From positions 1-64,000 of the forward strand of contig JAJKFJ010020864.1 of assembly GCA_027382625.1 (NCBI GenBank): a stretch of DNA of 64,000 bases, given 5' to 3'. Source of the stretch: Tetmemena sp. SeJ-2015 (lineage: Eukaryota; Ciliophora; Spirotrichea; Sporadotrichida; Oxytrichidae). The notes beneath the pieces are model-generated. The model worked only from the letters and a program-made list of their open reading frames with translations, had not been told where the DNA came from and did not search any database. The position numbers and the translations under genes are program-made. Below are positions 36,759 through 48,191 of the stretch, in pieces; within the stretch, counting starts at the first letter, position 1, and every line of letters begins with the position of its first letter.

Positions 36759-38545
36759 TCATTTGTGCGACTTCTGAGTGTTATCATACATAAGAGCGTG
36801 TAGGTAGATACTAATGAACACGAAGAAGCTGAAGGACATTACATTATTTATAGCCCAGTATAGGTCGAACAAGTGAGGAGGAGGTGGGAATATAGGCATG
36901 ATCACGTGGAACAACAACATACTGCTCACTCCCATCACATATAGAGAATTTCTTGCTTTGTGACAACTCCTCGTCAACCAACACTCTTTTCCTATTGATT
37001 GATTTTGAATATTATTTAATCCGGTATCATGAGTGATCATTTAATTTTAATCGGTCTTAGTTTTATCTTAGGATTTATTAATCTCGAGTTGTTCTAAATT
37101 AGTTTAGTTATTATTAATTAAAAGCTCTTCAAGTTTCTTCCCGAAGTGGAAATAAGCCACCGTAAGCGCTGGGTAGCACAGGTAATTAATTCAAATTTCA
37201 TATAATTTTTAATGAAAATGATAATAAATTGACCAATTTTAAAATCGATATTATAAAAATTGAATTATCGTCCATGCCGTAGAGCTTGGCCATACTGAAA
37301 CTGCAAACCCTGCTATCATCAGAGAATGGTAGTGCTTGACTTATTCGGTTATCAGACTGAACGCCAAGAGTGGGAGCAGGATTTATTTCTCATGCACATG
37401 GTACGCAAACATGAAGAAAGTCAAACTCACGCAAGCAAGTGCAAGTACGAATTATCTGCATTAAACTTACTGGCTAGGCTAAGCTTTAGTCAGAAGATAA
37501 AGTGTCGGGAAGCAAGAGCTAAAAGTGAAAGCACCGGCTAGCTTGATTTGAGTTGCTTGAGGATAGATGAACTTAACTTTGTAGATGTTGTGCAGCACAC
37601 ACCAGAAGGAGGCAACTTTATTTTCAAAGAGACCTCTCTTAACTGGAAATATTCTTATTAGAACTTACTTCACTACATTTTATCATCATTATCATTATGG
37701 AGTTCACTCCTTGAAAACCTTGTTGAATTAAGAAAGGAGACATGATCACTAAGTTCGTTGCTAAGAAAACTGCTACTAAGAGGATGATTCTGCGAGGAAG
37801 ATTAGGCAATTATAAGTATATTTTTTTACCCTTTGACTGCCTTTTGATGATGACATTGCTTGAACGATGAATGGAAAGACAAAGTAATAGAGACATTTGC
37901 TTAAAGTGAACTGCCATTACCATGCACACTAGGGCAGCATGCACTCTCTCTTTGGCTTATATGGTAATGCCCCAGACAACAAGTCCATGCATAGCTTAAT
38001 TGGGCTAGAAGATGCCCATGGTCTATGTAGATCAAGCTAGGAATCATCATATACTCAGCAAGTACACATTTCGTAGATATTATGGAAATTATTTATTATA
38101 AACGTAGAGTCTTAGGCTTATCTTTGTACAATAGATCAAGAATTTAATGACTGCTGGGACAAATACGAGGAACTCTAAAACTATCATCAGTGCTCTCATG
38201 ATTGTACGGAACTAGGGACGATTGTAACCCTACGACACTCCTAAAACAAATATCTATAATCTATTCATCGCTTGATTTGAATGATTATAGTTGAATGGCT
38301 TGCGGCTGGAAGAAATGAACTACATTTGCCATGGCGAGATGGGTGTAAGCGCATAGGGGCGGGTAGTCAATGGGCCAGTAGGTACTATTAGAATAGATGG
38401 TGTCGTTATACCACTAACTCACAGGTAAATTGTAAGTTACCTCCATCCACACTCGGTGGCACTCAAAGTCTCCAAACTTAGGAGGATGATCTTCTCCAGA
38501 ATAAGGATTCAAACCAGCGCTTGCTCTTACTAGTATTCATCAAAT
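36759..38545 (-). CDS. ALG6: ALG6, dolichyl-P-Glc:Man9GlcNAc2-PP-dolichol alpha-1,3-glucosyltransferase
   Basis: A GT57 multi-pass ER enzyme that adds the first glucose to the lipid-linked N-glycan precursor, the step before ALG8. Landmarks: GLNPYSGEDHPPKFGDFECH, TYWPIDYPPLCAYTHLAMA, SLIYIDHGH, MHGLVVWGITIQAKERVHAA, MAVHFKQMS, VASFWCVLHNIYKVKF and MFAYHVHEKQILLPLLAFSL. The C-terminal membrane segments include SSMLLFHVIMPIFPPPPHLF and TGA is at 36759-36761. The GDFECHR and YWPIDYPPL forms favour ALG6 over ALG8. The first exon is not found: an in-frame TGA lies just before GLNPYSG near 38530, in AT-rich DNA. Frame slips of one base occur near 37975 (HGH) and 37895 (KQMS). They may be assembly errors or decay. 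Confidence 0.85.
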
Positions 38546-39044
38546 TTTTCTTATATTTAATAAAAAAATTTGAACTAGTAATTTTATTTATGATAGATAG
38601 AGTATGAGCTATTTTATTAGATTTTTTAAAATGATAAATTATGGAAGTAGCATAAAGATAAAATCATTTTTGATTTTCGCATTATCCTTTGGTTAACTTT
38701 ATTTATTCTGTAAATTAAATAACTTTACATGGTAATGCAACAGCCAAGATCAAATAAAAATAATGAGAGTTGATTTTAATTATAATCTTAATTTATTTGG
38801 TTTATCTTTAATGATTTGACGAGGGTAGGTATTTTTCTATGGTAACATGCAAGCTATCATTTTTACTATTTTCCTTCTAACTTCCTTCCTTACTTCTTAT
38901 CATAAAATTATAGAAGAATTTATTTAATATAATCATTTTTTATACTTATCTTGGATTGTGACTTGGTCTTCAGTTTTAACTTTGTATTTCATGTTTTTTT
39001 TATACTTTTATACACAAATTATTACAATCGATCATCATTCCTTC
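38546..39044. other. AT-rich region, probably hiding the ALG6 first exon
   Basis: AT-rich with no clear coding. The missing ALG6 N-terminus (a short membrane segment before GLNPYSG) should lie here, unless the gene is scrambled or the first segment lies elsewhere. Confidence 0.4.
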
Positions 39045-40796
39045 TCCCTTTTTATCGTTTAATGAGTTCAAAGAGAAACAACTTGTTGAAAAGTTTAACT
39101 AGACTAAAGATATTATTGAAAGGCTATAAGAGTCACTAGATCTACAATCTACTTAAAATAGTAAACTAGAAACTGACTTCTACAAGGAGTAGAAGGAAGC
39201 ACAGCAGTTTAGAGATGAGTTTGCAAGAAAGCTTGAAGACTTAGATAATCGCACCAAGGAGCATGGATTGAAAATACTAGCCAAGGTTGAGTGTGAGGTT
39301 TTTGACCACGAAGTTTAAGAGACAACAATTAAATTAATCCAATTTGATAATTTAAAGAGTTAAAATCGCTAATGTCAACTTTGGGTTCTTCAACTGCTAA
39401 TGCAGATGAACGCAAGTAAATAGTGCAAGCATTTCAAGCATCCTCCAGCCTCAGCAGCAAAGACCTAAATAAGCTTAAGGACACAGCTGCTAAAGTAGAG
39501 CAACTAGAAGAAATTCTCCAAAAGATTCTTAAGTAAGTTAGCAGATGTTTAAGATTTGCTATTAGGGATATGAAGTCACTAAACATAAACGAAATGAGAG
39601 ATTTAATTGCAGAGATGAACAGAAAGTTGGCTGATAGAGCAGGCTTAGAAGATTTGGAGAACATAAGAATGGTCATCAAGTCCGAATGGTCCGTAGAGAT
39701 AGAAAAGGTCAGGCAGCAGCTAATTTACTTCAAACAGATTGACATTTTGATAGATGACAATAAGAAGGACATTAGAGATGCCAATCATAAGATAAAATGT
39801 TTTGTATGATAGGAACTCTAGATAAGCTACTTTTAGAGATGAAGGGAGACATTTAGGACATAAGATCTATAGCAAGGACTTAAGTCCATCATGGGGATGT
39901 GGACTCCAACAACAAACAGTCAATAGTCAGCAATGACGGAATGGAAGAGCTCTCTAAGAAACTCAGCGAATTTGATGATGACTTCAAGAAGCATAAGATT
40001 GAACTGCAAGCTGCTTTAATGAGTTTGCAAGATTAACTTACTTAGAGAGTTTCTGTTGAAGCTATGGGTGAACTTGAACAGAGAATACTAGACAAGTTGA
40101 ATGAACTCTTTTAAGCTATGAACACGAAATTCGCAGATAAAGGGGAAATTAAGAAGCAACTAAAACAGATAGAAAGCTCTCTGAAGAATCTATATGATGT
40201 GCTTGCTAGTTAGTAGCTAGTAAATGGTCATGATACTAAAAATGAAGAGGACGCTATGTTTGCAAAGAAGCCTCTAGGAGGGTGGTCTTGTGCAAGCTGC
40301 GAGAAGAGTTTAGTAAATATGCATGGCTAGTAAGCAGAGTATAACCCTTGGAGTAGGCTTCCTTTCAAAGATCCTTCTGAAAGAATTTCCAAGGTAATTT
40401 TCCTAATTCTTAATCACCTGTTCTTTTTAGTATGGCTCTGGATACTCTAAGATGCTTTCGAATTTGAGACCTGAATAAACCATCCACTTGAACTCGACCT
40501 CTCTTCTTTAAAACTCAAGTCAAAATTTGCTGAATTCTAAGCTATTCTCAAATAATGAAGAACTCCCTCAAGCTGCTTAAACTCTTTATGGCTCTCAGAT
40601 TGAAATTTCCCCAAATATTTTTCTCTTACTTTTTAAATATGAATCTGCCTCAAGGAATCAGAGCCTCTGGAGCTAAGACCTCGCACGGACATCATCATAG
40701 TAGTAACCTTTCTAAAAATGCCTCTTAAGACTAGATCCTTCCAAATTTAAAACAAAAGGAAACCCTTCTAATGCACTATAAGAAGAAAAAGTTGTG
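39045..40796 (+). CDS. Coiled-coil protein with a C-terminal WSCASC motif
   Basis: Family not named with confidence. Most of the protein is heptad-rich coiled coil: FKEKQLVEKFNQTKDIIERL, EQLEEILQKILK, MRDLIAEMNRKLADRAG, IEKVRQQLIYFKQ. Near 40270 comes a compact conserved-looking block, KKPLGGWSCASCEKSL, then YNPWSRLPFKDPSERISK. The CASC pair suggests a small metal- or disulphide-binding knuckle. The tail is GAKTSHGHHHSSNLSK and ends in LPNLKQKE and a basic cluster before TGA at 40794-40796. Introns near 39537-39569 (exact join LK to DMK) and 40394-40432. The frame changes near 39360, 39800 and 40620 mark further introns or IESs. A microtubule or axonemal association is plausible from architecture only. 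Confidence 0.6.
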
Positions 40797-41029
40797 AAAA
40801 TGATTAACACTTTTAGCTATTAATTCACTATTAAGTTTAGGATTTGGTTTTTTAATCAAGTTGTAGTAGGGTGAAGATTATAGTAAACTAATTATTAATT
40901 ATGAACTGCTATAATATAAATGTCTCAGCAAAATTTAAATTTATAGAATTTTTATTCCAGAGTAATATAGATTGACTGATTTATCAATATAACCTTCATG
41001 ATTATTGTTTTTTTTTCAATTTAGCAATA

Positions 41030-41447
41030 ATGCAAGTCTCTCAAAATAGCTTAAGTAACCAGATTGATGCAGTGATGTGCGACTCAACTCAAGTTTCAGC
41101 TTCTCAACCCGCAGCCACCTAGTCAAAGTATGTGACCTTACTTTTAAATTAATGAATTGGGGCTGCTAATACTTATGCTTGTATGATTAAAATTTGAATT
41201 TAGGGGGAAGCTGAACTTTTGGCAGATCCGCATCTAGAAGGATTTGGAGGAGATGCAGATGCAGAGGAAAAATTCCTAAAATCAAAATTGCAGGACTGAA
41301 ATATCTGCACTGCTAGATGAAGTGGAGATTAATGCTAACTCTCCTAAATTCTACTTTGCAAGACTCAGAAAAGAAAGAGAAGAGACTAAAATTTAACCTA
41401 CTGCAAATATTTCCAACTTCTTTTCAAATTTATTTAAATAAACCTGA
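41030..41447 (+). CDS. Small hypothetical protein
   Basis: Not recognised. ATG 41030 opens MQVSQNSLSNQIDAVMC and an S/Q-rich stretch. An intron of about 75 nt (starting GTATGTGACC near 41129 and ending TTTAG near 41203) leads to KLNFWQIRIQKDLEEMQMQR, a short helix, then TEISALLDEVEINANSPKFY and ARLRKEREETKI, ending in TGA at 41445-41447. About 110 residues, predicted helical. A pyrimidine-rich acceptor just before the ATG hints at a 5' UTR intron. There are no clues to function. Confidence 0.55.
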
Positions 41448-42579
41448 AATTGATGTCTCAGGAAAAGTCTAAATTCTGCTGATATGACTGTGAAAATCCT
41501 TCTTTTTATTTTTTTATCTCTATAAAAGTAGGATTACTCATTTATTTTATAAAATACGAGGTAGCATAGACAAACAAATCCTGGCAATCAAAAAAACTGT
41601 TTTATTCAAAAATTTGGATCAAACTCTCTAAAATGACTTTATATAAAAATAAAGTATGCTTTTATGGTCTATCGAAACTAAACAAACGGTTTTTGGGGGG
41701 GAAATTAAGAAACCAATATTGTGTATAAAACGAAATAATCAGGCTAATTCTGTAATTATATTTTTTACTAAATTTATAGCATAAATTTAAAATGAATATA
41801 TCCCTCCTGATTAATTCTTTTGCTTATTTAGTGAGATATTTTACTTTAAATGATGTCTCCCTCGGATATTTATTAATTATAACAAATGTTTAATCTTAAC
41901 TTCTCCAACAATTTGATTAGTCAAGATTATGCCAGATCTGACAACTCATTTTTTTAATTTAAATCTTTATTTCATTAGACATAAATCCTTTACCAGCCTT
42001 CAGTTACCCCTAATATGGGCCACCACAAAATCAAAGAGACTTCCTTCCTTTCTAGTCCTCATTTTCTTAAAACCCTGATAAACCTTTCCAGCATAGTTTT
42101 TAAAACTAACTGAGAACATAAGGAGGCCTAAATCCTTATGATCAGAATCTGTTGGTGCCTTAAAACTAAAGCACTAATTTTTCTCAGATAACTTAAGTTT
42201 AGAACCACATAAATGCTGGCTCCACAATTAATACTGGAACAGGGTTTTAATAATCCATAGCTTAAACTGAAAGCTAGCAGTTTTAAGACTGTTTTGGCTG
42301 CATTGAAGTTCAAATCTAGACTTTTAAAGGGCTCTAATAATAATATTAAATATCTTATCCACTATTAATTTTACTTATAAGATTAATCATAAAGTTGTTT
42401 ATTGAACTTCCTCATTTTTTTAATTAATTTTAATTATCTTAATAAAAGAACTTATTTTTCCACTTTTATAATTGCTCTATTCAAACAGCCTGTTTACTTT
42501 CAGGATCTATTTTTTCAAAAACTATCCACATAAAGCACCTAGAGTTTTCTTGAAAGATTTCAAACCGCTGTCTTAGAAT
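41448..42579. other. AT-rich spacer
   Basis: About 1.1 kb between two plus-strand genes. It contains scattered short frames on both strands, none with convincing coding composition, and no RNA gene. Confidence 0.45.
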
Positions 42580-44118
42580 ATGATGTCCCAGTAGAAGATA
42601 ACTTTTGTGAACTAGGATACAGATGAGGTGGAGATTTACATGCTGAAGGACGGGTGGAAGCCAATTATTTCTCTGATGGTTGTGATCCTGGCTCTTGAGC
42701 TTTGCACTTGCGAGGAGATGGATGACTCTGACGATGTCTCGCCAAGTGATCCTACCTCCTAAAATGGCTCTAGTTCAAAGTAGAGCCTGAGAATGAAGGA
42801 CTCACTTGACTATCACAACTAGGCCTACGATGACTACGCATTTTTCAATAACTAAGCCAAACTCCCTCAGAGCTAATTGGGAACCAGTACCTCTTCATCC
42901 CATATTCAATCTAGTTTGAATTAAACAGGCATAACTTCCAAGCAGAAGAGAGTCATTACCAACGAGATAAAAGAGGAGCTGAAGAAGAAGAGAAGGAGGG
43001 AGGAGGCTTGGAGTCACACTTCAAGCTCCACTCAACCCTCTCCCACTCAAAGCGATATCGAAATGTACTAAAATCCTATGAAGAGGTTGAAGGAGAAACT
43101 TGATGGCTTGAATATCAACTCCAAAGGAACTTATGACCTTAACAGGTTGAGATAAGATCCTTCAGGCTTACAAAGGAGAGAAGCACAGTCGCCGTCCAAT
43201 CTACAAGTCAATAATCTCAATCATATTATGAAATATAAAATATCCAAATCCTTTTATCAATAAAAAAAAATTAATTTTTTAGAAATGTTTTTTTTTAGAA
43301 GAAGGAAGTAACAAAGAAAGCATTATAAAGACTCAGCATTTCACTAAATTTCTATTTTACATATATGAAAGAATTTTGTGATCTATAAAAACTAAAGATG
43401 ATGAAAGTAAAACCTTCATGAAATAAATTGATGAAATTTAAATCCAAAGTCAATTTTAAAAATTAACACTTAAATCATAGAGATAAAGATTAGAAGTAAA
43501 TGTAATTTTTTAATTATAAAATGAGAGTGATATATTAGGAGTCTCTTCTAAACTTTCTATTTTTTATTAAGATTGATGAGTATTTTATTGAATTAGATTA
43601 TTTGATATTGATATAATAATCTGAATGTTTTTGATTCTTCAGCTCAATAAAATGTGGTTCAACCCACCTAATTCCAGAGCAATCCACAATTTCTAGTAAC
43701 CACTCTTGGTCAAAATTAAAATCAACCATCTCAGTTTTCTTCAGGTTAGGGAATGTTTTAAGGTTTCACACTGCCTTCAAATTTGTCTTCGAACTAAAGC
43801 CGAGGATCGCCCCAGGCTTCTATGAGTTTGAATAAGAGTGATGCACCCTTCAATCCAAGAAATGAAGTATGTGGTGTGTCATAAATGAATTAAACGCACT
43901 AATAGAGCTATTTCCAATCTTCGTAATTGCCTTGGAATTAATAGTAGAATTCTCAAAGCTTTGGATTTAACACTTTGGGGGAGGTGCATAAAACTACACC
44001 CACATTATAATCAAATTCTGTATTTACACAGTTTAAACTAAAATTCCCAAATTTAAACTGGATTAAACTAACAAGTATCAAATATCAGATTTTAAATATT
44101 ATGGAAAGGGTTTCCTGA
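42580..44118 (+). CDS. Hypothetical Gln/Ser-rich protein with one membrane segment, split by a 405-bp IES
   Basis: Not recognised. Starts MMSQQKITFVNQDTDEVE, then a hydrophobic WKPIISLMVVILALELCTC, then acidic EEMDDSDDVSPSD and a long S/Q/K-rich region with a basic block (EIKEELKKKRRREEAW). MDS 1 ends at the pointer AATAATCT (43210-43217) and MDS 2 begins at its second copy (43615-43622). Joining gives QVNNLNVFDSSAQQNVVQPT in frame. MDS 2 is a typical Q/N-rich tail (TTLGQNQNQPSQFSSGQGMF) ending at or before TGA 44116-44118. The last ~40 residues are AT-rich and may not be coding. Function unknown. Confidence 0.6.
43210..43622. other. 405-bp IES, 8-bp pointer AATAATCT
   Basis: Exact 8-bp direct repeats at 43210-43217 and 43615-43622 bound 397 bp of very AT-rich DNA with stops in all frames. 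Removing one repeat and the insert fuses two Q-rich frames perfectly. The ends show no GT..AG. It is the clearest long IES in the window. Confidence 0.85.
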
Positions 44119-44531
44119 AAATCATTTTAACTCAATATATACCTTTAGAATACTTTCAGTGATAAATTCTATTTTAAATAATCTGCAATCTATTTGAAAA
44201 GTTTTATAATTTTCATTCAAAATTAACTTTAAAATTCATAGCAATATAAAAAGGGTACGGAATTAATTTTTCCGTTATAACCCTGAAAAGATTGAGAGAT
44301 AAGCTTCTATCTAAAAAATTATTGTATTTAATTTTATTCTACCATTTAATAGATTAAGATAAACGGAACTCAGCAACTAAAACTCTAATCATTAGAATCT
44401 ATTGAGTGACAATCAATGACTAAATATATTAGAGGATAATAAATTTTAAACATTATTATTTTATTTTGATACAAGAACTGTAATTGTTCAAAATACCAAC
44501 TTTTTAGCAAAAAAGGCCAATGTGTTAATTT
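44119..44531. other. AT-rich convergent intergenic region
   Basis: Lies between the stop codons of two convergent genes. No coding frame or RNA gene seen. Confidence 0.5.
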
Positions 44532-47170
44532 TCATCCCTCCAAACTCTTTTCAACAAGTGTAAAACTAATTCTCTCAGCCATAGCAACCACCTTCTACTC
44601 AAAATGATTGCTTCAATTATTTATAAATTTATTAAATTCTTCTTGCATGAGTATGGAATGACTACTCTTGTTTTTCAGCCTCAGAAAAAGTGTTATCTTA
44701 AAATGTGTCAACAAATAAATTCCTTTAATTAAGCTTGAGTAATTAATTTATTCTTAAATTATTGATCAAACTGTCTATTTAGATAAGAAAAACATTGCTT
44801 GCTATTCATAAGAGAAGCAATAGTTTTATATTGAGTTGGTTAATAATTTCAAATCATTGCATTTGATTCCTCGAATTGCTCACTAACTTCTGAATACTTT
44901 AAATTTTGATGCGTAACAATGAGATTTTCCATACTCTCTTTGATCTTCTACTTGTCTTGGCGCATGCTTCTTAATTCCCTTATTTCTGCAATCAAGAATG
45001 GCGTCATTAACCCTAAACCAATTTTAACTTCACTTCAATCGTATAGTAGAATATATAAAAAGTTAAGAGAGTTAAAGTCAAAAGCAAGTTGATTATTTTG
45101 AAGGTGTAGAAGTATTTCCACTGGTCTATGACTGGCGTTTGCACAAATAGGTAAATGATGCTCTCCAACGCTACTCCCTAAAGAATACATTGGATGCCAC
45201 ACAAAACGCAAAACAGCATGCTTATAATCTATACATTGCTTCTCAGCATCTCAGTCTTGGCCATGTTTACAGGTCCTAGGATGCAAACCATATAAAAGAG
45301 AGTGTATAGTAACAGTCCTTCAGTGAAATAGAGGATCATATTTCCCCAGTAATTTCCTTTGTCGTAGCCTATTATCAGGTGAAATAATTCACACAAGGCC
45401 AGAATCCCCATCTCAAAAAATAACGCAATATACCTATAAAGGAGTAATCATGGTTTTAATAAAAACTTACTTTCTGCCATGAAGTAACTTGATGATAATG
45501 AAACCAATAAAAAGCTGCAAAATGTGAGAGCCAATCAAAAACCAAGCCTAAACAAATTAAGAGGATTATATATTTTGATACAGTATAATCAAAACTTTCT
45601 TGCAAGGAGATATGCACTACAGCAACTTTGTTGATTGTTCTGTACTTGAAAAATATGATTGTAGTAATGATCAGCATATAAATTAAACTTATAATTCATT
45701 AAAATACGCTTGTTTTTAAATTACTCCTTTCCTTTAAATTGTCTCTCCAAAGCTTGGAACACTCCATCTGTTTAACACTTTGTCCATGAAATACAAATGC
45801 TCTTCATAAGATACTAAATTGTCTGGGTCTGTCTATTATACCTGCCTCTCATTTATATCGTCATTCTATTCACCATTGGTGAGAACTCCTTCTTTTGAAG
45901 TCCTACTTCTTTACGCAAAATACTTCTTTTAGTAGCAATAAAATCTTAAACTTGATTTTAGCAGCTTTGAATTAAACTGTCTTGATGTTTCTGATTAGTT
46001 AGAGTGAGTTACTCATCCTCGTCACTCATTTCCATGATATGGAGACTCTTCGCTTGCTCCTTGCTGACTTTGGAGTTAGTCCTCCTGCGCAAGCTTTTTA
46101 GATGAGGCATCAAATTAGTTTACATGTAGTTGCTCTGCATCTCCGTGCTATCTTGCCTACTTAATCAGTGCTAGGTGTAATTGGAAGGTCTCTTTGTTAG
46201 ATTGTACTAATCAGTTTCTTTTTCTAACTAGTCTTCTTCCTCTAATCTCTATCTGTTTAGTTCCTTAATGACTATAACTATTATATAATGAGGTCTGAGA
46301 GAAAGGGTTCTATCTTGATATTGCTAGTGACCATATCACTCGTGTAACGAGAGGTTATATTTATTGCCTGCTCGTTAAGCAAGTATCCACAGTCAACTGG
46401 GTCTAACTTATAGCATTCTTTCAATACAAAGCTCAAAATCAAAAGAGCGAAGCCAGATGCGATTACTAGGTACCCATCATCATAGTGGTCATTATATACA
46501 TCGCTCAACTTATAAGACAGGTACTCATTCGTAAACCAAGAACCCTACACACGTATTAAAGATCATAGCATTCTTACAATTATAGCGTATAGATTCTTCC
46601 TATCAAACCATTTAGCCATTCCAATAATGAAAGTGGTTAGTAAACCTCAGTAGATTTTCAATTAAATTTTTAAGATATGATGATTAAGATTATGGCAAAC
46701 CTTAAAGGAACAGCCACATGAATTAGTTGCATTATTATGTACTTATAAGTTGCGTCTTGCTAATCATACTCAAACAAAATCCCACCCTAAGTTTAACTAA
46801 ACATTTTGCAATAATAACTTACGGTAATTTTGACTAGAGAGTAAATAATCATCAAACTAAACAGCATCAAGTCTGATCTTTGCATGTACTCTAGAGAACT
46901 TCCCAAAATGAAATACATCAAAGCCATTTAAAGTAAAATCACCTAATAAATTAACTTCTCGAAATGGTACCTAGATATCTGAGTTGCTCAGAGATAGAGT
47001 AATAACATTATCATGAGCCTAATCTTTATAGAATGATGCTGTAATAAATTCGATCCCTAGTCCGAGCAGCCCAACTAAATTTGTCAGATAACTCAGAGCA
47101 TAGATCTAAATTTTTCTATAAATTTAATGAGAAGCTGAAGCTTACTTTTTTAATATATATCTTTTGTCAT
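44532..47170 (-). CDS. Polytopic membrane protein of unknown family
   Basis: Not recognised. Starts at 47170 (MTKDIYQK). An intron with GTAAGC leads to IYALSYLTNLVGLLGLGIEF, and a 28-nt intron follows AHDN near 47020. Many hydrophobic helices follow: YQVILLQMALMYFILGSSLE, LMLFSLMIIYSLVKITVSYY, MQLIHVAVPLRFAIILIIIS, YLVIASGFALLILSFVLKE, LICLGLVFDWLSHFAAFYWF, YFTEGLLLYTLFYMVCILGP and IINLLLTLTLLTFYIFYYTI. A cytosolic loop at 46260-45700 is Q- and charge-rich. The C-terminus is coiled coil (EIRELRSMRQDKQKIKESME). The stop is either TGA 44849-44851 or, after one more junction, TGA 44532-44534 (segment MAERISFTLVEKSLEG). At least 8 membrane segments suggest a receptor or transporter, but nothing fixes the role. 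Confidence 0.55.
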
Positions 47171-47294
47171 TCAAATTAAAGTAAACTAATTAGGTTAAAT
47201 ATACATTAGTAAGAGAATTATAAGATATTTATCTATCTGGCATGCTTTAAGATATTAGGTTTCCTTTTCTCTGTCTTATTTTTCTAAAGTTCCA

Positions 47295-48095
47295 TCATCT
47301 TTAAGCGAAGTATAAGCAGCCATGGATGACAAAGTAAATCTGTTTGGATTCTTCTATTTCTTTCTCTAAAAAAAATTATTTAAATACTCTTCTGAAACTG
47401 GCTCTTTCTTATTTACTGCTGGCTTAATTGATTGCTCATGTGGCTACTGACGTTTTCACTGACTTGCTTCATCCCAAGATTATAAAAATTGCTTTCATTG
47501 TTACTGAGTGCAGCTAATCCTCTGGCTTATTATGGAGTAAAGGGTAGCTATGAGAGTTGGTTACTACGATAATGATGATGTTGGTTTTTAGCTTAAGTTG
47601 ACTGCATCTAAAGCTAGTCAAACGTCATTGATGACATATGCTAGCCTAAGTTTAGAGCACCAAAGCTGGCTTGACTTATATGCTGCTTTTCATTATTGCC
47701 AATATTTGAAGCAGCATTGGGGAGGAAGTTTACATTTTGCACTATTTAAAACTTGTTAGTGGAAGAGGAGGAGCCTAAATTTCCAGAGAGATTATTGCTT
47801 TTGCTTGATTAACGAAGTTGTGAATTAGAAGATTCTGGTTGTAATTAAGACTGCATCATATATAATTGTATACAAAAAAATATGTAGACCGCATATTTGA
47901 CTTGCTTTTGCTTGATATTCCTTGACTCTATTTATGAGCTGTTGACATTGCAATTGATTTAAACAGGAAGTTGTTCCCCAAAGACGCATCCTCATTGGAA
48001 GAATAATGCTCAAAATTTTTAGAGTTAAGTGAGTAGCGTTCATTTGATGACAAGTGGTTGCGTTTTGCGTAAAACGAACGAGGCTTATTGTTCAT
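47295..48095 (-). CDS. Hypothetical Ser/Asn/Gln-rich protein
   Basis: Not recognised. Starts at 48095 with MNNKPRSFYAKRNHLSSNER, and reads to KSKSNMRS where an IES intervenes. It resumes as QLQPESSNSQLRQSSKSNN and continues low-complexity (NIGNNEKQHISQASFGALNL, KNQHHHYRSNQ). A short GT..AG intron near 47375 leads to a non-repetitive C-terminus, KEIEESKQIYFVIHGCLYF, ending in TGA at 47295-47297. About 240 residues, very rich in TAR-encoded Gln. Probably disordered. It starts 97 bp beyond the stop codon of the next minus-strand gene. Confidence 0.6.
47848..47889. other. IES, pointer AGAC (GTCT on the coding strand)
   Basis: AGAC at 47848-47851 and 47886-47889. Removing 38 bp joins SNMRS to QLQPES in the Q-rich frame. 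The nearest GT..AG interpretation removes one base more and gives the wrong frame, so the pointer explanation fits better. Confidence 0.7.
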
Positions 48096-48191
48096 CACTT
48101 TAAATTACCCTTATGATTAATTATATTTATTGGATATTATTCTATCTTAAATACATATATCTTATTTTACCTTCCGCCGAAATAAGTGTAT

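Noticed and set aside
46800..46850. 21-bp IES with AGTTA repeats in the polytopic membrane gene
   Set aside because: The segment is in frame, has no stop and needs no removal, so the repeat is not evidence for an IES.
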